Assembly: GCA_902825945.1 (NCBI GenBank)
Contig: CADECY010000008.1
Span: forward strand, 62,001-126,000
DNA: 64,000 nucleotides
Direction of reading: 5' to 3'
From: an uncultured Acidobacteriota bacterium
GTDB taxonomy: Bacteria; Acidobacteriota; Terriglobia; Bryobacterales; Bryobacteraceae
In this document: positions 1 to 8,170 of the stretch, piece by piece
How positions within the stretch are numbered: position 1 is the stretch's first letter
Layout of the letters: each line of letters begins with the position of its first letter
Notes under the pieces: model-generated
What the model saw: only the letters and a program-made list of their open reading frames with translations
What the model was told of the DNA's origin: nothing
The model's database searches: none
Program-made: the position numbers and the translations under genes

Positions 1-1
1 C

Positions 2-1333
2 GCGGTCAAGAACAGCTCGGCCGGGATCACGACTACCTTCTACTTCCGCGGCGAGTCTTCCTCGATGATCGGCGCCTACGGCGAGGAGATCGGCAAGATC
101 ATGACGTGGCTGACGGATCTCTACGGGGTTCCTCCGCAGGCCAATCTCACCGTGATCGAAACCGAAGCGGGTGCTCCGAACGGATATTCGGCGCCAGGAA
201 TCCTGTTCCTGAATTCGAAGGCGATCGGCAAGCAGGTGAACTCGCGGCTTCTCGTCAACCAGATCGCGCGGCAGTGGTGGCAGAATTCGGTTTCTCCGGC
301 CACGCGGAATCACATCTGGCTCACCAACGGTGGCTCGCGATTCGCGGAGTTGATGTGGCTCGAACAGACGGCCGGAACGGGCGCGCTCGAATCGGAGCTC
401 CGCGATATCTATGTGGAGGCGCTCACCGTCGATGAGCCGCCGGTGATCCAGTCGGCGCGGCTCGAAGATTACTCGCCGGAATACGTGGCGGTCACCGCGG
501 GCAAAGGCGCGGCGGTGATGGGTATGTTGCGGCACGTGATCGGCGATGAGAACTACAAGAAGACGGTGAAGGCATTTCTGACGGAGAACGCGGGCAAGTC
601 CGTCACGACGGAGACGTTCCGCAAATACGCCGAAGCGGCTTCCGGCCAGCAGTTGCAGGGTTTCTTCATCCAGTGGATCGAGTCGCAGGGTGCGCCTGAG
701 TTCAAGCTCGAATACACCGTGTTCCGGACGCAGAAGGGATTCCGCATCATGGGCAAAGTGGCGCAGGATCTCGATACCTTCCGCATGCCTGTCGACCTCA
801 ACATCGAGACCGAAGGCAATCCAGAAAAGAAGACCGTGGACGTGGTGGGCACTTCCTCCGAGTTCATCGCCGAGACCTTCGGCCGGCCGAAGAAGGTGAC
901 GCTCGACCCGAACTATCGCGTGTTGCGCTTCAACAACCAGATCCGCGTGGCGGTGGCGATTCGCCGCGGTGAGATGTTCGCCGAGATCAGCGAGTTCGGC
1001 GATGCGCTCAAGGAATACCAGAAGGCGCTCGATGTGAACAAGAACAGTTCGCTCGCCCACTATCGCGTGGGTGAACTCTTCTTCCTGCAGCGCAACTACC
1101 AGTCGGCGGCGAACGAATTCCGCTTCGCGCTCGACGGCGATCTCGAGCCCAAGTGGACCGAGGTCTGGGCGCATATCAACCTGGGCAAGATCTTCGACAT
1201 CACCAATCAGCGTGAGCGCGCGGTGAACGAGTACAACCAGGCGATCCGCACGAAGGACAACACGCAGGGCGCTCAGGAAGAGGCGGCGAAGTACTTGAAG
1301 ACGCCGTATCAGCGTCCGCCTCAGGAGAACTGA
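2..1333 (+). CDS. M1-peptidase-like protein with lost zinc site and C-terminal TPRs (5' end outside window)
   Basis: The frame is open to the left edge, so the N-terminus is missing and 443 residues are visible. The first part has the layout of the gluzincin domain of M1 aminopeptidases. Where active enzymes have HExxHxW this one reads NQIARQW (codons from 257), and where they have WLNEG with the third zinc ligand it reads WLTNG. All three zinc ligands are therefore replaced. The last ~120 residues look like two or three TPR units (DALKEYQKALDVN, SAANEFRFALDG, RAVNEYNQAIRTK). I infer a non-catalytic binding or scaffold protein, probably extracytoplasmic. The gene runs 13 bp into the convergent VOC gene. 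Confidence 0.7.
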   Translation, partial: AVKNSSAGITTTFYFRGESSSMIGAYGEEIGKIMTWLTDLYGVPPQANLTVIETEAGAPNGYSAPGILFLNSKAIGKQVNSRLLVNQIARQWWQNSVSPATRNHIWLTNGGSRFAELMWLEQTAGTGALESELRDIYVEALTVDEPPVIQSARLEDYSPEYVAVTAGKGAAVMGMLRHVIGDENYKKTVKAFLTENAGKSVTTETFRKYAEAASGQQLQGFFIQWIESQGAPEFKLEYTVFRTQKGFRIMGKVAQDLDTFRMPVDLNIETEGNPEKKTVDVVGTSSEFIAETFGRPKKVTLDPNYRVLRFNNQIRVAVAIRRGEMFAEISEFGDALKEYQKALDVNKNSSLAHYRVGELFFLQRNYQSAANEFRFALDGDLEPKWTEVWAHINLGKIFDITNQRERAVNEYNQAIRTKDNTQGAQEEAAKYLKTPYQRPPQEN

Positions 1334-1794
1334 GCCCACTCCGTCCAAGGCACTACGCCGAGTTCCGGACGCGGGCTCCCGGGCAGCATTGCCAGGAATT
1401 CGAGCAGGTTCCCATCGGGATCGCGGAAGTAGAGTGCCGCTGCGGGCATCCAAGCCAACACACATGGCTGATCGGCTGGCTCGTTGTCGAAATCCAGCGG
1501 AGTCACACCAGCCGTCCGAAGGATGCTCGCGGCTCCGAGCAGATCGGAAACGCTCACCCTGAAGGCGACATGCAGGCTGAGACGTTGCGGCCCCGATCCA
1601 GCGGACCACAGCCCGAGCATCGAGCGGCCGTGGCCGCCGATCCAGTAGAACACCACGCCACGGTCCGGGAACTCGCTGGCCAGTACCAAGCCCAGCAGCT
1701 CGCCGTAGAACTGCTTGGCTACGTCGAGACTGGTGACCGTCAGATGTGCCTCGAAGAGTCCTTGAATCGGAATCATGGACGGGAGCAACGGCAT
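1321..1794 (-). CDS. VOC (glyoxalase/bleomycin-resistance fold) family protein
   Basis: 157 residues, the usual size of a single-domain vicinal-oxygen-chelate protein. It opens with the beta-alpha-beta pattern seen as FEAHLTVTSLDVAKQFYGEL and closes with YFRDPDGNLLEFL, the typical last strand whose Glu is a metal ligand. The first ligand would be the His of AHLTV. Members are metal-dependent lyases, dioxygenases or resistance proteins, and the substrate cannot be read here. Met at 1776 is a possible shorter start (MIPIQGLF). The 3' end overlaps the convergent peptidase-like gene by 13 bp, and the 5' end touches the degraded sigma-factor remnant. Confidence 0.8.
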   Translation of the reverse strand: MPLLPSMIPIQGLFEAHLTVTSLDVAKQFYGELLGLVLASEFPDRGVVFYWIGGHGRSMLGLWSAGSGPQRLSLHVAFRVSVSDLLGAASILRTAGVTPLDFDNEPADQPCVLAWMPAAALYFRDPDGNLLEFLAMLPGSPRPELGVVPWTEWAQFS

Positions 1795-1862
1795 TTCACA
1801 AATACGATTCTACTGAACGAGGTGCGAGCGAGTTCGATCAGGTGCACATCTGTTCGTAGAGC

Positions 1863-2180
1863 CAAGTCCGAGCGAAGCGCCATTCGCGCTTGACGGTAAC
1901 CGGCGACCAGAATCCGGCGGATGATCGAAGCGGCGGCTCCGTAGAAATGGGCGCGATTCTGGAACTCGGTCCGGGAGATCCCGGCCAGGCGCACGTATAC
2001 TTCGTTGACGAGTCCGGTGGCGTCCATTGTCTGATTTCCGGGCTCCCGGCTCGAGCAAATGGAAGAGAGCTTGTACAGCTCGGAGTAGACGAGCGGAATC
2101 AGGCGGCGCAGCGCTTCCTGATCACCGCCGCCCCAGCACGGCAGCAGTCCGGTGATCGCGTCCAGCCGCGATGACGACAT
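1863..2180 (-). pseudogene. ECF sigma factor remnant (region 4 missing)
   Basis: Reverse-strand codons from the ATG at 2180 read like the start and region 2 of the acidobacterial/planctomycete ECF sigma group: [20 protein letters not shown], then LVYSELYKL, TGLVNEVYVRL, FYGAAASIIRRIL. They align by eye with the intact sigma gene at 34186-34761 (NHGDRDAVEELMPLVYEELR, ALVHEAFLRM, FLNVAATVMRRVL). Similarity stops after RQARMALRSDL, about where the linker to region 4 begins. The rest of the open frame (to 1773) is unrelated. Without region 4 it cannot bind a -35 element, so I call it a remnant. Confidence 0.6.
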
Positions 2181-2271
2181 TCGCGCCTGCTTCGGCGTAC
2201 CGTTTCGTAATGGCTTTGCCGATGCCGCGTCCACCGCCGGTGATGAGGGCGGCTTTTCCGTCCAGGTTCAT
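2164..2271 (-). pseudogene. 5' fragment of a short-chain dehydrogenase (SDR) gene
   Basis: From the ATG at 2271 the reverse strand encodes about 36 residues with the classical SDR nucleotide-binding start: [14 protein letters not shown] (TGxxxGIG) followed by [13 protein letters not shown]. The similarity then ends abruptly and the sequence continues in another frame as the ECF sigma remnant. A normal SDR is about 250 residues, so more than 85% of the gene is gone. The join of two unrelated gene pieces suggests an old deletion junction. Confidence 0.55.
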
Positions 2272-2369
2272 GGGATCAGCATGACGGGTGCTCGGTGACC
2301 CGTATGATGATCCGGCAGCCGTCATCGCCGCGTTTCTCTCTTGCCGTATGCGGCGGAGCCACCTGCTGG

Positions 2370-2375
2370 TACCCT
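2370..2375 (+). promoter_or_regulatory. -10 box TACCCT, 8 nt before the ruvB start
   Basis: TACCCT fits TANNNT and lies 8 nt before the ATG, too close for a 5' leader with a ribosome binding site. It belongs to the leaderless-type set described in the findings. Confidence 0.45.
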
Positions 2376-2383
2376 AAAACTTC

Positions 2384-3415
2384 ATGCGCGAAAAGGGCAT
2401 CGTCTCGGCCGCTCCCCAGGAGGGCGACCAGCAGTTTGAAACCGCGCTCCGTCCAAAACGGCTTGACGACTTCACCGGCCAGCCGAAGCTCAAGGAGATC
2501 CTGAAGATCGCGGTGCAGGCCGCGCGTGAACGCGGCGAGGCGATGGACCACGTGTTGCTTCACGGCCCGCCGGGGCTCGGCAAGACCACGCTCGCCAACA
2601 TCATCGCGCAGGAACTCGGCGTCTCCTACGATCAGACATCAGGCCCGATCCTACAGAAGAAGCTCGATCTCACCGGGATTCTCTCGAACATTCGCGACCG
2701 GCAGGTGTTCTTCATCGACGAGGTCCACCGCCTATTGAAGGACATCGAAGAGATGCTCTATTCGGCGCTCGAGGATTTCCGGGTCGACATCGTGATCGGG
2801 CAGGGTCCGGGCGCGCGCACCCACACGCTTCCGATTCCGCATTTCACCGCGATCGCGGCGACCACGCGCCAGGGCTTGGTGAGCGCGCCGATGCGCGGGC
2901 GCTTCGGCTTGGTTCTGCGGCTGAACCATTACGATGTCGAGGAGATGACCAAGATCGTGATGCGATCGGCGTCAATGCTCGGCGTTGCGGCCGATCTCGA
3001 AGGCGCGCAGGAGATCGCCCGGCGCAGCCGGGGGACACCGCGAATCGCGAACCGGCTGCTGCGGCGCGTCCGCGATTTCGCGCAAGTGCGCGCCAAGGGG
3101 CAGGTGAATCTGAAGGTCGCTGAGGACGCGCTCGACTTGCTCGAGGTCGACCGGTTCGGGCTCGACGAGACGGACCAGAAGATCATGACCACGCTGCTCC
3201 AGAAGTTCGGAGGCGGCCCCGCCGGGCTCAATACGCTGGCCGCCGCCATCGACGAGCAACCGGACACGATCGAAGAGGTCTATGAGCCGTATCTGATCCA
3301 ACTCGGCTTCCTCGACCGCACGCCACGGGGGCGCATGGCGACGTTCAACGCCTTCGACTATTTCAAAGTGCCGCGCCCACGTTTCGGCGGAGGTCAGGCG
3401 CCGCTGTTCGAATGA
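2384..3415 (+). CDS. ruvB: Holliday junction branch-migration helicase RuvB
   Basis: 343 residues, the normal length. RuvB is the AAA+ motor that with RuvA moves Holliday junctions during recombinational repair. Walker A is GPPGLGKTT (around residue 61), Walker B and the family signature FFIDEVHRL, sensor 1 AATTRQGL, the arginine-finger segment MRGRFG, and sensor 2 RGTPRIANRLLRRVRDFA. The C-terminal winged helix follows, with GGGPAGLNTLAAAI and RTPRGR. ruvA and ruvC are not in the window. The stop overlaps the folK start as ATGA, so the two are translationally coupled. Confidence 0.97.
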   Translation: MREKGIVSAAPQEGDQQFETALRPKRLDDFTGQPKLKEILKIAVQAARERGEAMDHVLLHGPPGLGKTTLANIIAQELGVSYDQTSGPILQKKLDLTGILSNIRDRQVFFIDEVHRLLKDIEEMLYSALEDFRVDIVIGQGPGARTHTLPIPHFTAIAATTRQGLVSAPMRGRFGLVLRLNHYDVEEMTKIVMRSASMLGVAADLEGAQEIARRSRGTPRIANRLLRRVRDFAQVRAKGQVNLKVAEDALDLLEVDRFGLDETDQKIMTTLLQKFGGGPAGLNTLAAAIDEQPDTIEEVYEPYLIQLGFLDRTPRGRMATFNAFDYFKVPRPRFGGGQAPLFE

Positions 3416-3894
3416 GGCATCGGGCCTATCTGGGCCTCGGCACCAACCTCGGCGATCGCGAGGCGAATCTCGATCGTACGCGCGAGCTTCTTGCCGATGG
3501 GCGCTCGAGCGTCACTCGCGCCTCGTCCATCTATGAAACAGAACCGCGCGACCTCGCCGATCAGCCGTGGTTCCTGAATCAGGTGGTCGAAGTAGAGACC
3601 TCGCTGTTGCCGGTGCAACTGCTCGAGCGCGCGCTGGCGGTGGAGCGAAGCATGGGCCGCGTGCGGCGCGTGGCGAAGGGTCCGCGATTGATCGATATCG
3701 ATTTGCTTCTCTATGATCACGCCGTGATCAACGCATCGCCGAAGCTCGAGGTTCCTCATCCCCGGATGGGCGAACGGCGATTCGTTTTGGAGCCGCTGGT
3801 GGAACTCGCGCCCGAGTTACGGCATCCGGTCACGGGGCGAACTTTGCGCGAAATGCTCGCCGCCGTCAAATCCCAGGACGTGCGGAAACGGTAG
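3412..3894 (+). CDS. folK: HPPK, 6-hydroxymethyl-7,8-dihydropterin pyrophosphokinase
   Basis: 160 residues, standard for the single-domain enzyme. It transfers pyrophosphate from ATP to hydroxymethyl-dihydropterin, the step before dihydropteroate synthase in folate synthesis. Visible signatures are the start AYLGLGTNLGDREANL and the metal/ATP motif GPRLIDIDLLLYD, followed by VPHPRMGERRFVLEPL. It overlaps ruvB by 4 bp. Its pathway partner folP is far away, at 41534-43267. The TAG stop codon is also the first half of a possible -10 box for the next gene. Confidence 0.95.
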   Translation: MRHRAYLGLGTNLGDREANLDRTRELLADGRSSVTRASSIYETEPRDLADQPWFLNQVVEVETSLLPVQLLERALAVERSMGRVRRVAKGPRLIDIDLLLYDHAVINASPKLEVPHPRMGERRFVLEPLVELAPELRHPVTGRTLREMLAAVKSQDVRKR

Positions 3895-3897
3895 ACT
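3892..3897 (+). promoter_or_regulatory. -10 box TAGACT built on the folK stop codon
   Basis: TAGACT lies 6 nt before the ATG of the FG-GAP gene. Its first three bases are the folK stop codon. There is no Shine-Dalgarno sequence between box and start. Confidence 0.45.
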
Positions 3898-3903
3898 CCA
3901 TTT

Positions 3904-5043
3904 ATGTGGTTTCGTTTCGCCGGGGCTCTTGCCGCCGCGGCATTGCTCCCAGCCGCGCCTCCTAAGTTCGAAGCGCACGTGATCGCGACCGATCTGAAGG
4001 GCGGCTACCAGGTGGTGCCGTTCGACGTGAATCGCGATGGCAAGCCCGACCTGATCGCTCTCGCCAGCGGCTTGACGGACCTCCTCTGGTTCGAGAATCC
4101 GTCGTGGAAGCGTCACGTGCTGGCGAGCGGACTGAGCCGGATGATCAACGTCGCCGCCTGCCCGGGCGTGGACGCAATGGTGGTAGCGCACGCCTTCGAG
4201 AATCAGCCGAAGAACTCGATCGGAATCGTGTCGGTGATCCAGCCGGGCGCGGACCGGATGCAGCCATGGAAGGTAAAAGAGATCGACCGGTTGACGACAT
4301 CGCACCGCATCCGCTGCGCCGATCCGGACAAGAGCGGCAACACCGTCTTCGTCAACGCACCGCTCGCCGGAGCCGCCGCCACCGCGCCCGATTATCGCGA
4401 TCACGTGCCGCTGGTCTACTATCATCCGGGCGAGTGGAAGCGGAACACGATCGGTTCGGAGAACGAAGGCGTGATGCACGGGATCTACATCTTTCCGTGG
4501 GCGGGCCCGAAGTCCGGTGATCACATCCTGACGGCGAGTTTCAGCGGGATTCACGATTACGGCCTCGACAAGAAGGGCCGCTGGACGCGCACGGAGATCT
4601 CGCGCGGCGATCCGTCGATCTGGCCGAAATCGGGCGCGAGCGATATTGCCGTGGGGCATCTGAAAGAGCGGCGTTTCCTCGCCTCGATCGAGCCGTGGCA
4701 CGGCAATCAACTGGCGATCTACACGGAGAAGCGGGGCAAGTGGATTCGCAACGTCATCGACGATTCGCTCGTGGACGGCCACACCGTGGTCACCGCCGAT
4801 CTCGATGCCGACGGCCGTCAGGAGGTGATCGCTGGATTCCGCGGGCTCGGCCGTAGCGTGCACATCTATCACAGCCCAGATCCGAAGGGACGCCGCTGGT
4901 ACCGGACTCCGCTCGACGCGGGCGGAATCGCGGCGGCGGCCTGCGCGGCGGTGGATCTGAACGCGGACGGACGGGTGGATATCGCCTGTATCGGATCGGC
5001 GACCACGAACCTCAAGTGGTATGAGAATCGCGGCAAACAGTAG
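3904..5043 (+). CDS. Secreted FG-GAP/VCBS-repeat beta-propeller protein
   Basis: 379 residues. A short signal peptide (MWFRFAGALAAAALLPAA) is followed by a repeat protein with calcium-binding FG-GAP/VCBS loops: DVNRDGKPDL near residue 41, DLDADGRQEV near 300 and DLNADGRVDI near 355. The blades carry W-F/Y-E-N endings (LLWFENPSWKRH, LKWYENRGK). From memory such seven-bladed propellers occur in the aldos-2-ulose dehydratase group of acidobacteria and planctomycetes, where they may bind or process carbohydrates. No catalytic residue can be assigned, so the function is open. It sits between folK and the glycosyltransferases. Confidence 0.8.
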   Translation: MWFRFAGALAAAALLPAAPPKFEAHVIATDLKGGYQVVPFDVNRDGKPDLIALASGLTDLLWFENPSWKRHVLASGLSRMINVAACPGVDAMVVAHAFENQPKNSIGIVSVIQPGADRMQPWKVKEIDRLTTSHRIRCADPDKSGNTVFVNAPLAGAAATAPDYRDHVPLVYYHPGEWKRNTIGSENEGVMHGIYIFPWAGPKSGDHILTASFSGIHDYGLDKKGRWTRTEISRGDPSIWPKSGASDIAVGHLKERRFLASIEPWHGNQLAIYTEKRGKWIRNVIDDSLVDGHTVVTADLDADGRQEVIAGFRGLGRSVHIYHSPDPKGRRWYRTPLDAGGIAAAACAAVDLNADGRVDIACIGSATTNLKWYENRGKQ

Positions 5044-5046
5044 ACT
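5041..5046 (+). promoter_or_regulatory. -10 box TAGACT built on the preceding stop codon
   Basis: Identical in sequence and spacing to the box at 3892: TAGACT, 6 nt, then the TTG start of the glycosyltransferase gene. The TAG is the stop of the FG-GAP gene. A GGAG lies only 2 nt before the TTG, too close for a normal Shine-Dalgarno contact. Confidence 0.45.
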
Positions 5047-5052
5047 GGAGAA

Positions 5053-6030
5053 TTGCCGGCCATTACCGTCGTGATCCCCACACTCGCAGCGGATAACTCG
5101 CTGCCGGAGTGTCTCGAATCGCTGCGGCGGCAAAGCTATCTCGATTTCGAGACGGTGGTGGTGGATAACTCGGGAGAGCGGCGGGTTTCGCCGGACGCCG
5201 CCACGCTCGTCATCCACAGCGAACGAAATCGCGGATACGGCGGAGCCGTGAACGACGCGGCGCGGCGGACGCAGTCCAAATATCTCGCCGTGTTGAACGA
5301 TGACGCGGTGGCGGATACGAAATGGCTCGAACGGCTGGTGGCGGCGGCACGCGAACATCCCGAGGCGGGAATGTTCGCGCCGCGTGTGCGCCTCAACGAA
5401 CGTGAGATCGATTCCGCGGGAATGCTGCTGTGCGCGGACGGAATCGGCAAGCAGCGTGGACACCGGCAGCCGCCATCCGCCTTCGATCGCGATGACGAGG
5501 TGCTGCTGCCCAGCGGTTCGGCAGCCCTCTACCGGCGGCGCGCGTTCGAAGAGTGTGGTATGTTCGACGAGGATTTCTTCCTCTACTGCGAAGACACCGA
5601 TCTCGGGCTCCGGATGCGTTGGGCCGGCTGGACGTGCCGCTATGTCGCCGATGCGATCGTCGATCATCGCTATTCGGCGACCGCGGGCCGGGCCTCGCCG
5701 ATGAAGGCCTACTATGTCGCGCGGAACCATTGGTGGGTCGTGGCGAAGAACTTCCCTATTTCGATGTGGCCCGGAGCATTCGTGGCGGCGGCGTCTCGCT
5801 ATGTGTGGCACGCGGTGGCGATGCGAGGCGGACACGGCGCGGCAGGCGCCTACGCCGGAGGCGCATTGCAATTGGCGTTCGCGACAATGAAGGCTTGGCT
5901 CGCGATCATCCCTGCTTCGGTGGGACTGTTGCGAAAGCGCCGGGCGATTCCACGCCGCATCACCGCCCGGCGGTTTCGCGAGTTGGCCCGCCGGTTTGCC
6001 ATCTCTTCGCGAGAGGTCGCATCGCAATGA
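5053..6030 (+). CDS. Family 2 glycosyltransferase (rhamnosyltransferase-like)
   Basis: 325 residues with a TTG start; no ATG is available before the first strand of the fold. The GT-A start ITVVIPTLAADNSLPECLES and VVVDNSGE identify GT2. The DxD-type site is LNDDAVAD, and the acceptor part has LLPSGSAALYRRRAFEECG and FFLYCEDTDLGLRMRWAGW (the catalytic ED). This matches the WcaA/rhamnosyltransferase branch that adds sugars to lipid-linked or surface glycans. The C-terminal third has hydrophobic stretches that may contact the membrane. The gene overlaps the next GT2 gene as ATGA. Confidence 0.9.
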   Translation: MPAITVVIPTLAADNSLPECLESLRRQSYLDFETVVVDNSGERRVSPDAATLVIHSERNRGYGGAVNDAARRTQSKYLAVLNDDAVADTKWLERLVAAAREHPEAGMFAPRVRLNEREIDSAGMLLCADGIGKQRGHRQPPSAFDRDDEVLLPSGSAALYRRRAFEECGMFDEDFFLYCEDTDLGLRMRWAGWTCRYVADAIVDHRYSATAGRASPMKAYYVARNHWWVVAKNFPISMWPGAFVAAASRYVWHAVAMRGGHGAAGAYAGGALQLAFATMKAWLAIIPASVGLLRKRRAIPRRITARRFRELARRFAISSREVASQ

Positions 6031-6743
6031 GTGCCGAACGCGTGTTGATCCTGGTTCCGGCGTTCAACGAGGAAGGCGCGATTGGCGGAGTGATCGACGA
6101 GATTCGTCAAGTGCTGGGTCCGCTCGACATTCTCGTGGTGGATGACTGCTCAACCGACAGCACGGTGTCGTTGGCTCGGGCGCGCGGTGTCCGCGTGCTG
6201 ACGCTGCCGCATCATCTGGGCCTCGGCGGTTGCGTGCAGGCAGGCTATCGGCTCGCGTTCGAACTCGGTTACGACTATGTCGTCCGGCTCGACGGCGATG
6301 GACAGATGGACCCGCGCGACGTTCCGAGGGTACTCGACAAGCTGCGCGAAACCGGCGTGCAGATGGTAATCGGCTCGCGGTATCTGGAAAGCGGCGCGCC
6401 GTACACCAGCGTCACGCGGTCGCTCGGCATCAACTTTTTCCGGATGGTGCTGCGCCCGATTCTCGGGCGTCCGGTGCGGGACCCCACCTCGGGCTTCGTC
6501 GGCGTCAACCGAGAGGCGCTGCAGGTGTTCAGCCGGAGCTTTCCCCTCGAGTATCCGGAGATCGAAGCTCTGGTGGTGCTGCGCCGCAAGGCGTTTCGAT
6601 TCGAGGAGGTTCCGTGCCGCGTGCGTCCGCGCCAGGCTGGAACGAGCACCATCACGCCCGCGAAATCGCTCTACTATATCGTGCACGTGCTGCTCGGGGT
6701 ACTCGTCAACATCCTCAAATTCGAATGGCGCCGCTGGAGATAA
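6027..6743 (+). CDS. Dolichol-phosphate-mannose-synthase-like GT2 glycosyltransferase
   Basis: 238 residues from the ATG coupled to the upstream stop. Motifs are VLILVPAFNEEGAIGGVI, LVVDDCSTDST, LPHHLGLGGCVQAGY and VRLDGDGQMDP (DxD), then GSRYLESG. This is the DPM1/DpgS group, which loads a sugar on polyprenyl phosphate or passes it on. The following gene encodes a DUF2304 membrane protein, the usual companion of this subgroup, so the two probably act together at the inner membrane in polymer or lipid glycan synthesis. The donor and acceptor are not readable. Confidence 0.9.
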   Translation: MSAERVLILVPAFNEEGAIGGVIDEIRQVLGPLDILVVDDCSTDSTVSLARARGVRVLTLPHHLGLGGCVQAGYRLAFELGYDYVVRLDGDGQMDPRDVPRVLDKLRETGVQMVIGSRYLESGAPYTSVTRSLGINFFRMVLRPILGRPVRDPTSGFVGVNREALQVFSRSFPLEYPEIEALVVLRRKAFRFEEVPCRVRPRQAGTSTITPAKSLYYIVHVLLGVLVNILKFEWRRWR

Positions 6744-6750
6744 ATTCGCA

Positions 6751-7107
6751 ATGGACCGCTTTCTCGACGTCACCTCCCTGCTTGGAATCGCACTGATCTT
6801 CATGGTGCTCTACTCGTTGCGCCGCGATCACATTCGCGCGGAGTATTCGCTGAGCTGGCTCGCCGCCGCGTGCGTGATCCTGTTTCTGTCGCGCTGGCCG
6901 CAGGCGCTCGACTGGTTCAGCGGAGAGCTCGGCATTGACCCGCCCATGGCGCTGCTCACGTTGTTGGTGGTGATCTTCGCGATCGTTCTCTACCGGCTTT
7001 CAGCGATGCTTTCCCACCTCCGCGACAACAATATCGCGCTCGCGCAGAAGGTGGCGATTCTCGAATACGAGTTGAACCAGATACGGCCGCATGACGATCG
7101 GAGTTAA
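6751..7107 (+). CDS. DUF2304 small membrane protein
   Basis: 118 residues with three hydrophobic segments (about residues 5-20, 35-47 and 67-85), followed by a charged helix with heptad-like spacing (LRDNNIALAQKVAILEYEL). Size, topology and position straight after a DPM-like GT2 fit the DUF2304 family. Such proteins may anchor or regulate the transferase; the function is inferred from neighbours. It starts 7 nt after the GT2 stop and overlaps the GT4 gene by 17 bp. Confidence 0.8.
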   Translation: MDRFLDVTSLLGIALIFMVLYSLRRDHIRAEYSLSWLAAACVILFLSRWPQALDWFSGELGIDPPMALLTLLVVIFAIVLYRLSAMLSHLRDNNIALAQKVAILEYELNQIRPHDDRS

Positions 7108-8152
7108 CGCGCTCTACCTGATTCCGGGAGCAGTGGGCGGCACCGAGATCTATCTGCGGAGCCTGCTCGCCGCGCTCGCGCGCGTTGATCACGAGAATCG
7201 ATACCGCGTCTTTACCAATCGCGAGACTGGACCTGATCTGGTTCCCTCCGCGCCGAACTTCGAACACGTCCCGCAAGCTGTAAGCGCCATCAGCCGGCCC
7301 GCGCGGATTCTGCACGAGCAGTTCCGCCTGCCGCTGGCGGGGATCGATGTTCTACTCAATCCCGGCTTCACAGCGCCACTGTTCGGCCGAGTTCCGCAAG
7401 TGACCGTGATTCACGACCTGCAGCACAAGCGCCATCCGGAGTACTTCCGCTGGCTCGATCTGCCGGCGTGGCAGTTCCTCATCTGGGCCGCGGTCCGGCG
7501 ATCGCAACGGATCATCGCCGTGTCCGAGGCCACCCGCGCCGACGTGATCCGCTTCTACGATGTGGAAGAGGCGAAGGTCCGCACGATTCCGCACGGTGTC
7601 GACGAGCGCTTCTTCGGGCTGCCGCGCCGGCCGGAACCCATGGTGCTGTGCGTATCGACACTGCATCCGCACAAGAACATCGGGCGGCTGGTACGTGCGT
7701 TCGCGCGATTCCACCGCGAAAGGCCCGAGTTTCGGCTGGTGCTGGCGGGCATGCGCGGATTCCATACCGAAGCCGTGGAGCGCGAGATTGCCGCGAGCAG
7801 CGCCGCCCAGGCGATCCGCGTGACGGGCTGGATCGAGCGGGAGGAACTGTACGGGTTTTTCACACGCGCGGCAATGTTCGTCTATCCGTCGACATTCGAG
7901 GGTTTCGGGATGCCGATTCTCGAGGCGTTCGCCGCGGGTGTTCCCGCGGCTTGTTCGAACATCGAACCGCTGGCCGGAATCGCCGGAGGCGCGGCGCTAT
8001 TGTTCCATCCCGAGGACGAAAAGGACATGCTGGCGGCGATGCGCCGGCTGGCATCCGGGCAGTCCGCCAAAGTCGCGGGTCCGGAACGCGCACGAGAATT
8101 CTCGTGGGAAGCCGCCGCTCGAGCGACGATCGAGACTCTTCGTTCGGTCTGA
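7091..8152 (+). CDS. Family 4 glycosyltransferase
   Basis: 353 residues with the GT-B fold. The N-terminal domain begins IGVNALYLIPGAVGGTEIYL (glycine-rich acceptor loop). The C-terminal domain has VLCVSTLHPHKNIGRLVRAF and the EX7E-type region FVYPSTFEGFGMPILEAFAA, in which the two glutamates hold the nucleotide sugar. It is the last gene of the run GT2-GT2-DUF2304-GT4, which overlap or nearly touch and so form one operon for a surface glycan. No flippase or polymerase lies in the window, so this is only part of a pathway or a decoration module. Confidence 0.93.
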   Translation: MTIGVNALYLIPGAVGGTEIYLRSLLAALARVDHENRYRVFTNRETGPDLVPSAPNFEHVPQAVSAISRPARILHEQFRLPLAGIDVLLNPGFTAPLFGRVPQVTVIHDLQHKRHPEYFRWLDLPAWQFLIWAAVRRSQRIIAVSEATRADVIRFYDVEEAKVRTIPHGVDERFFGLPRRPEPMVLCVSTLHPHKNIGRLVRAFARFHRERPEFRLVLAGMRGFHTEAVEREIAASSAAQAIRVTGWIEREELYGFFTRAAMFVYPSTFEGFGMPILEAFAAGVPAACSNIEPLAGIAGGAALLFHPEDEKDMLAAMRRLASGQSAKVAGPERAREFSWEAAARATIETLRSV

Positions 8153-8170
8153 GTTTCCCGGCAGTCGCGA

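Noticed and set aside
3817..6027. A 736-codon open frame on the reverse strand opposite folK, the FG-GAP gene and the GT2 gene
   Set aside because: Composition is Arg/His-rich, as expected of the antisense of GC-rich genes. It has no family motif, and three well-recognised genes lie on the other strand.
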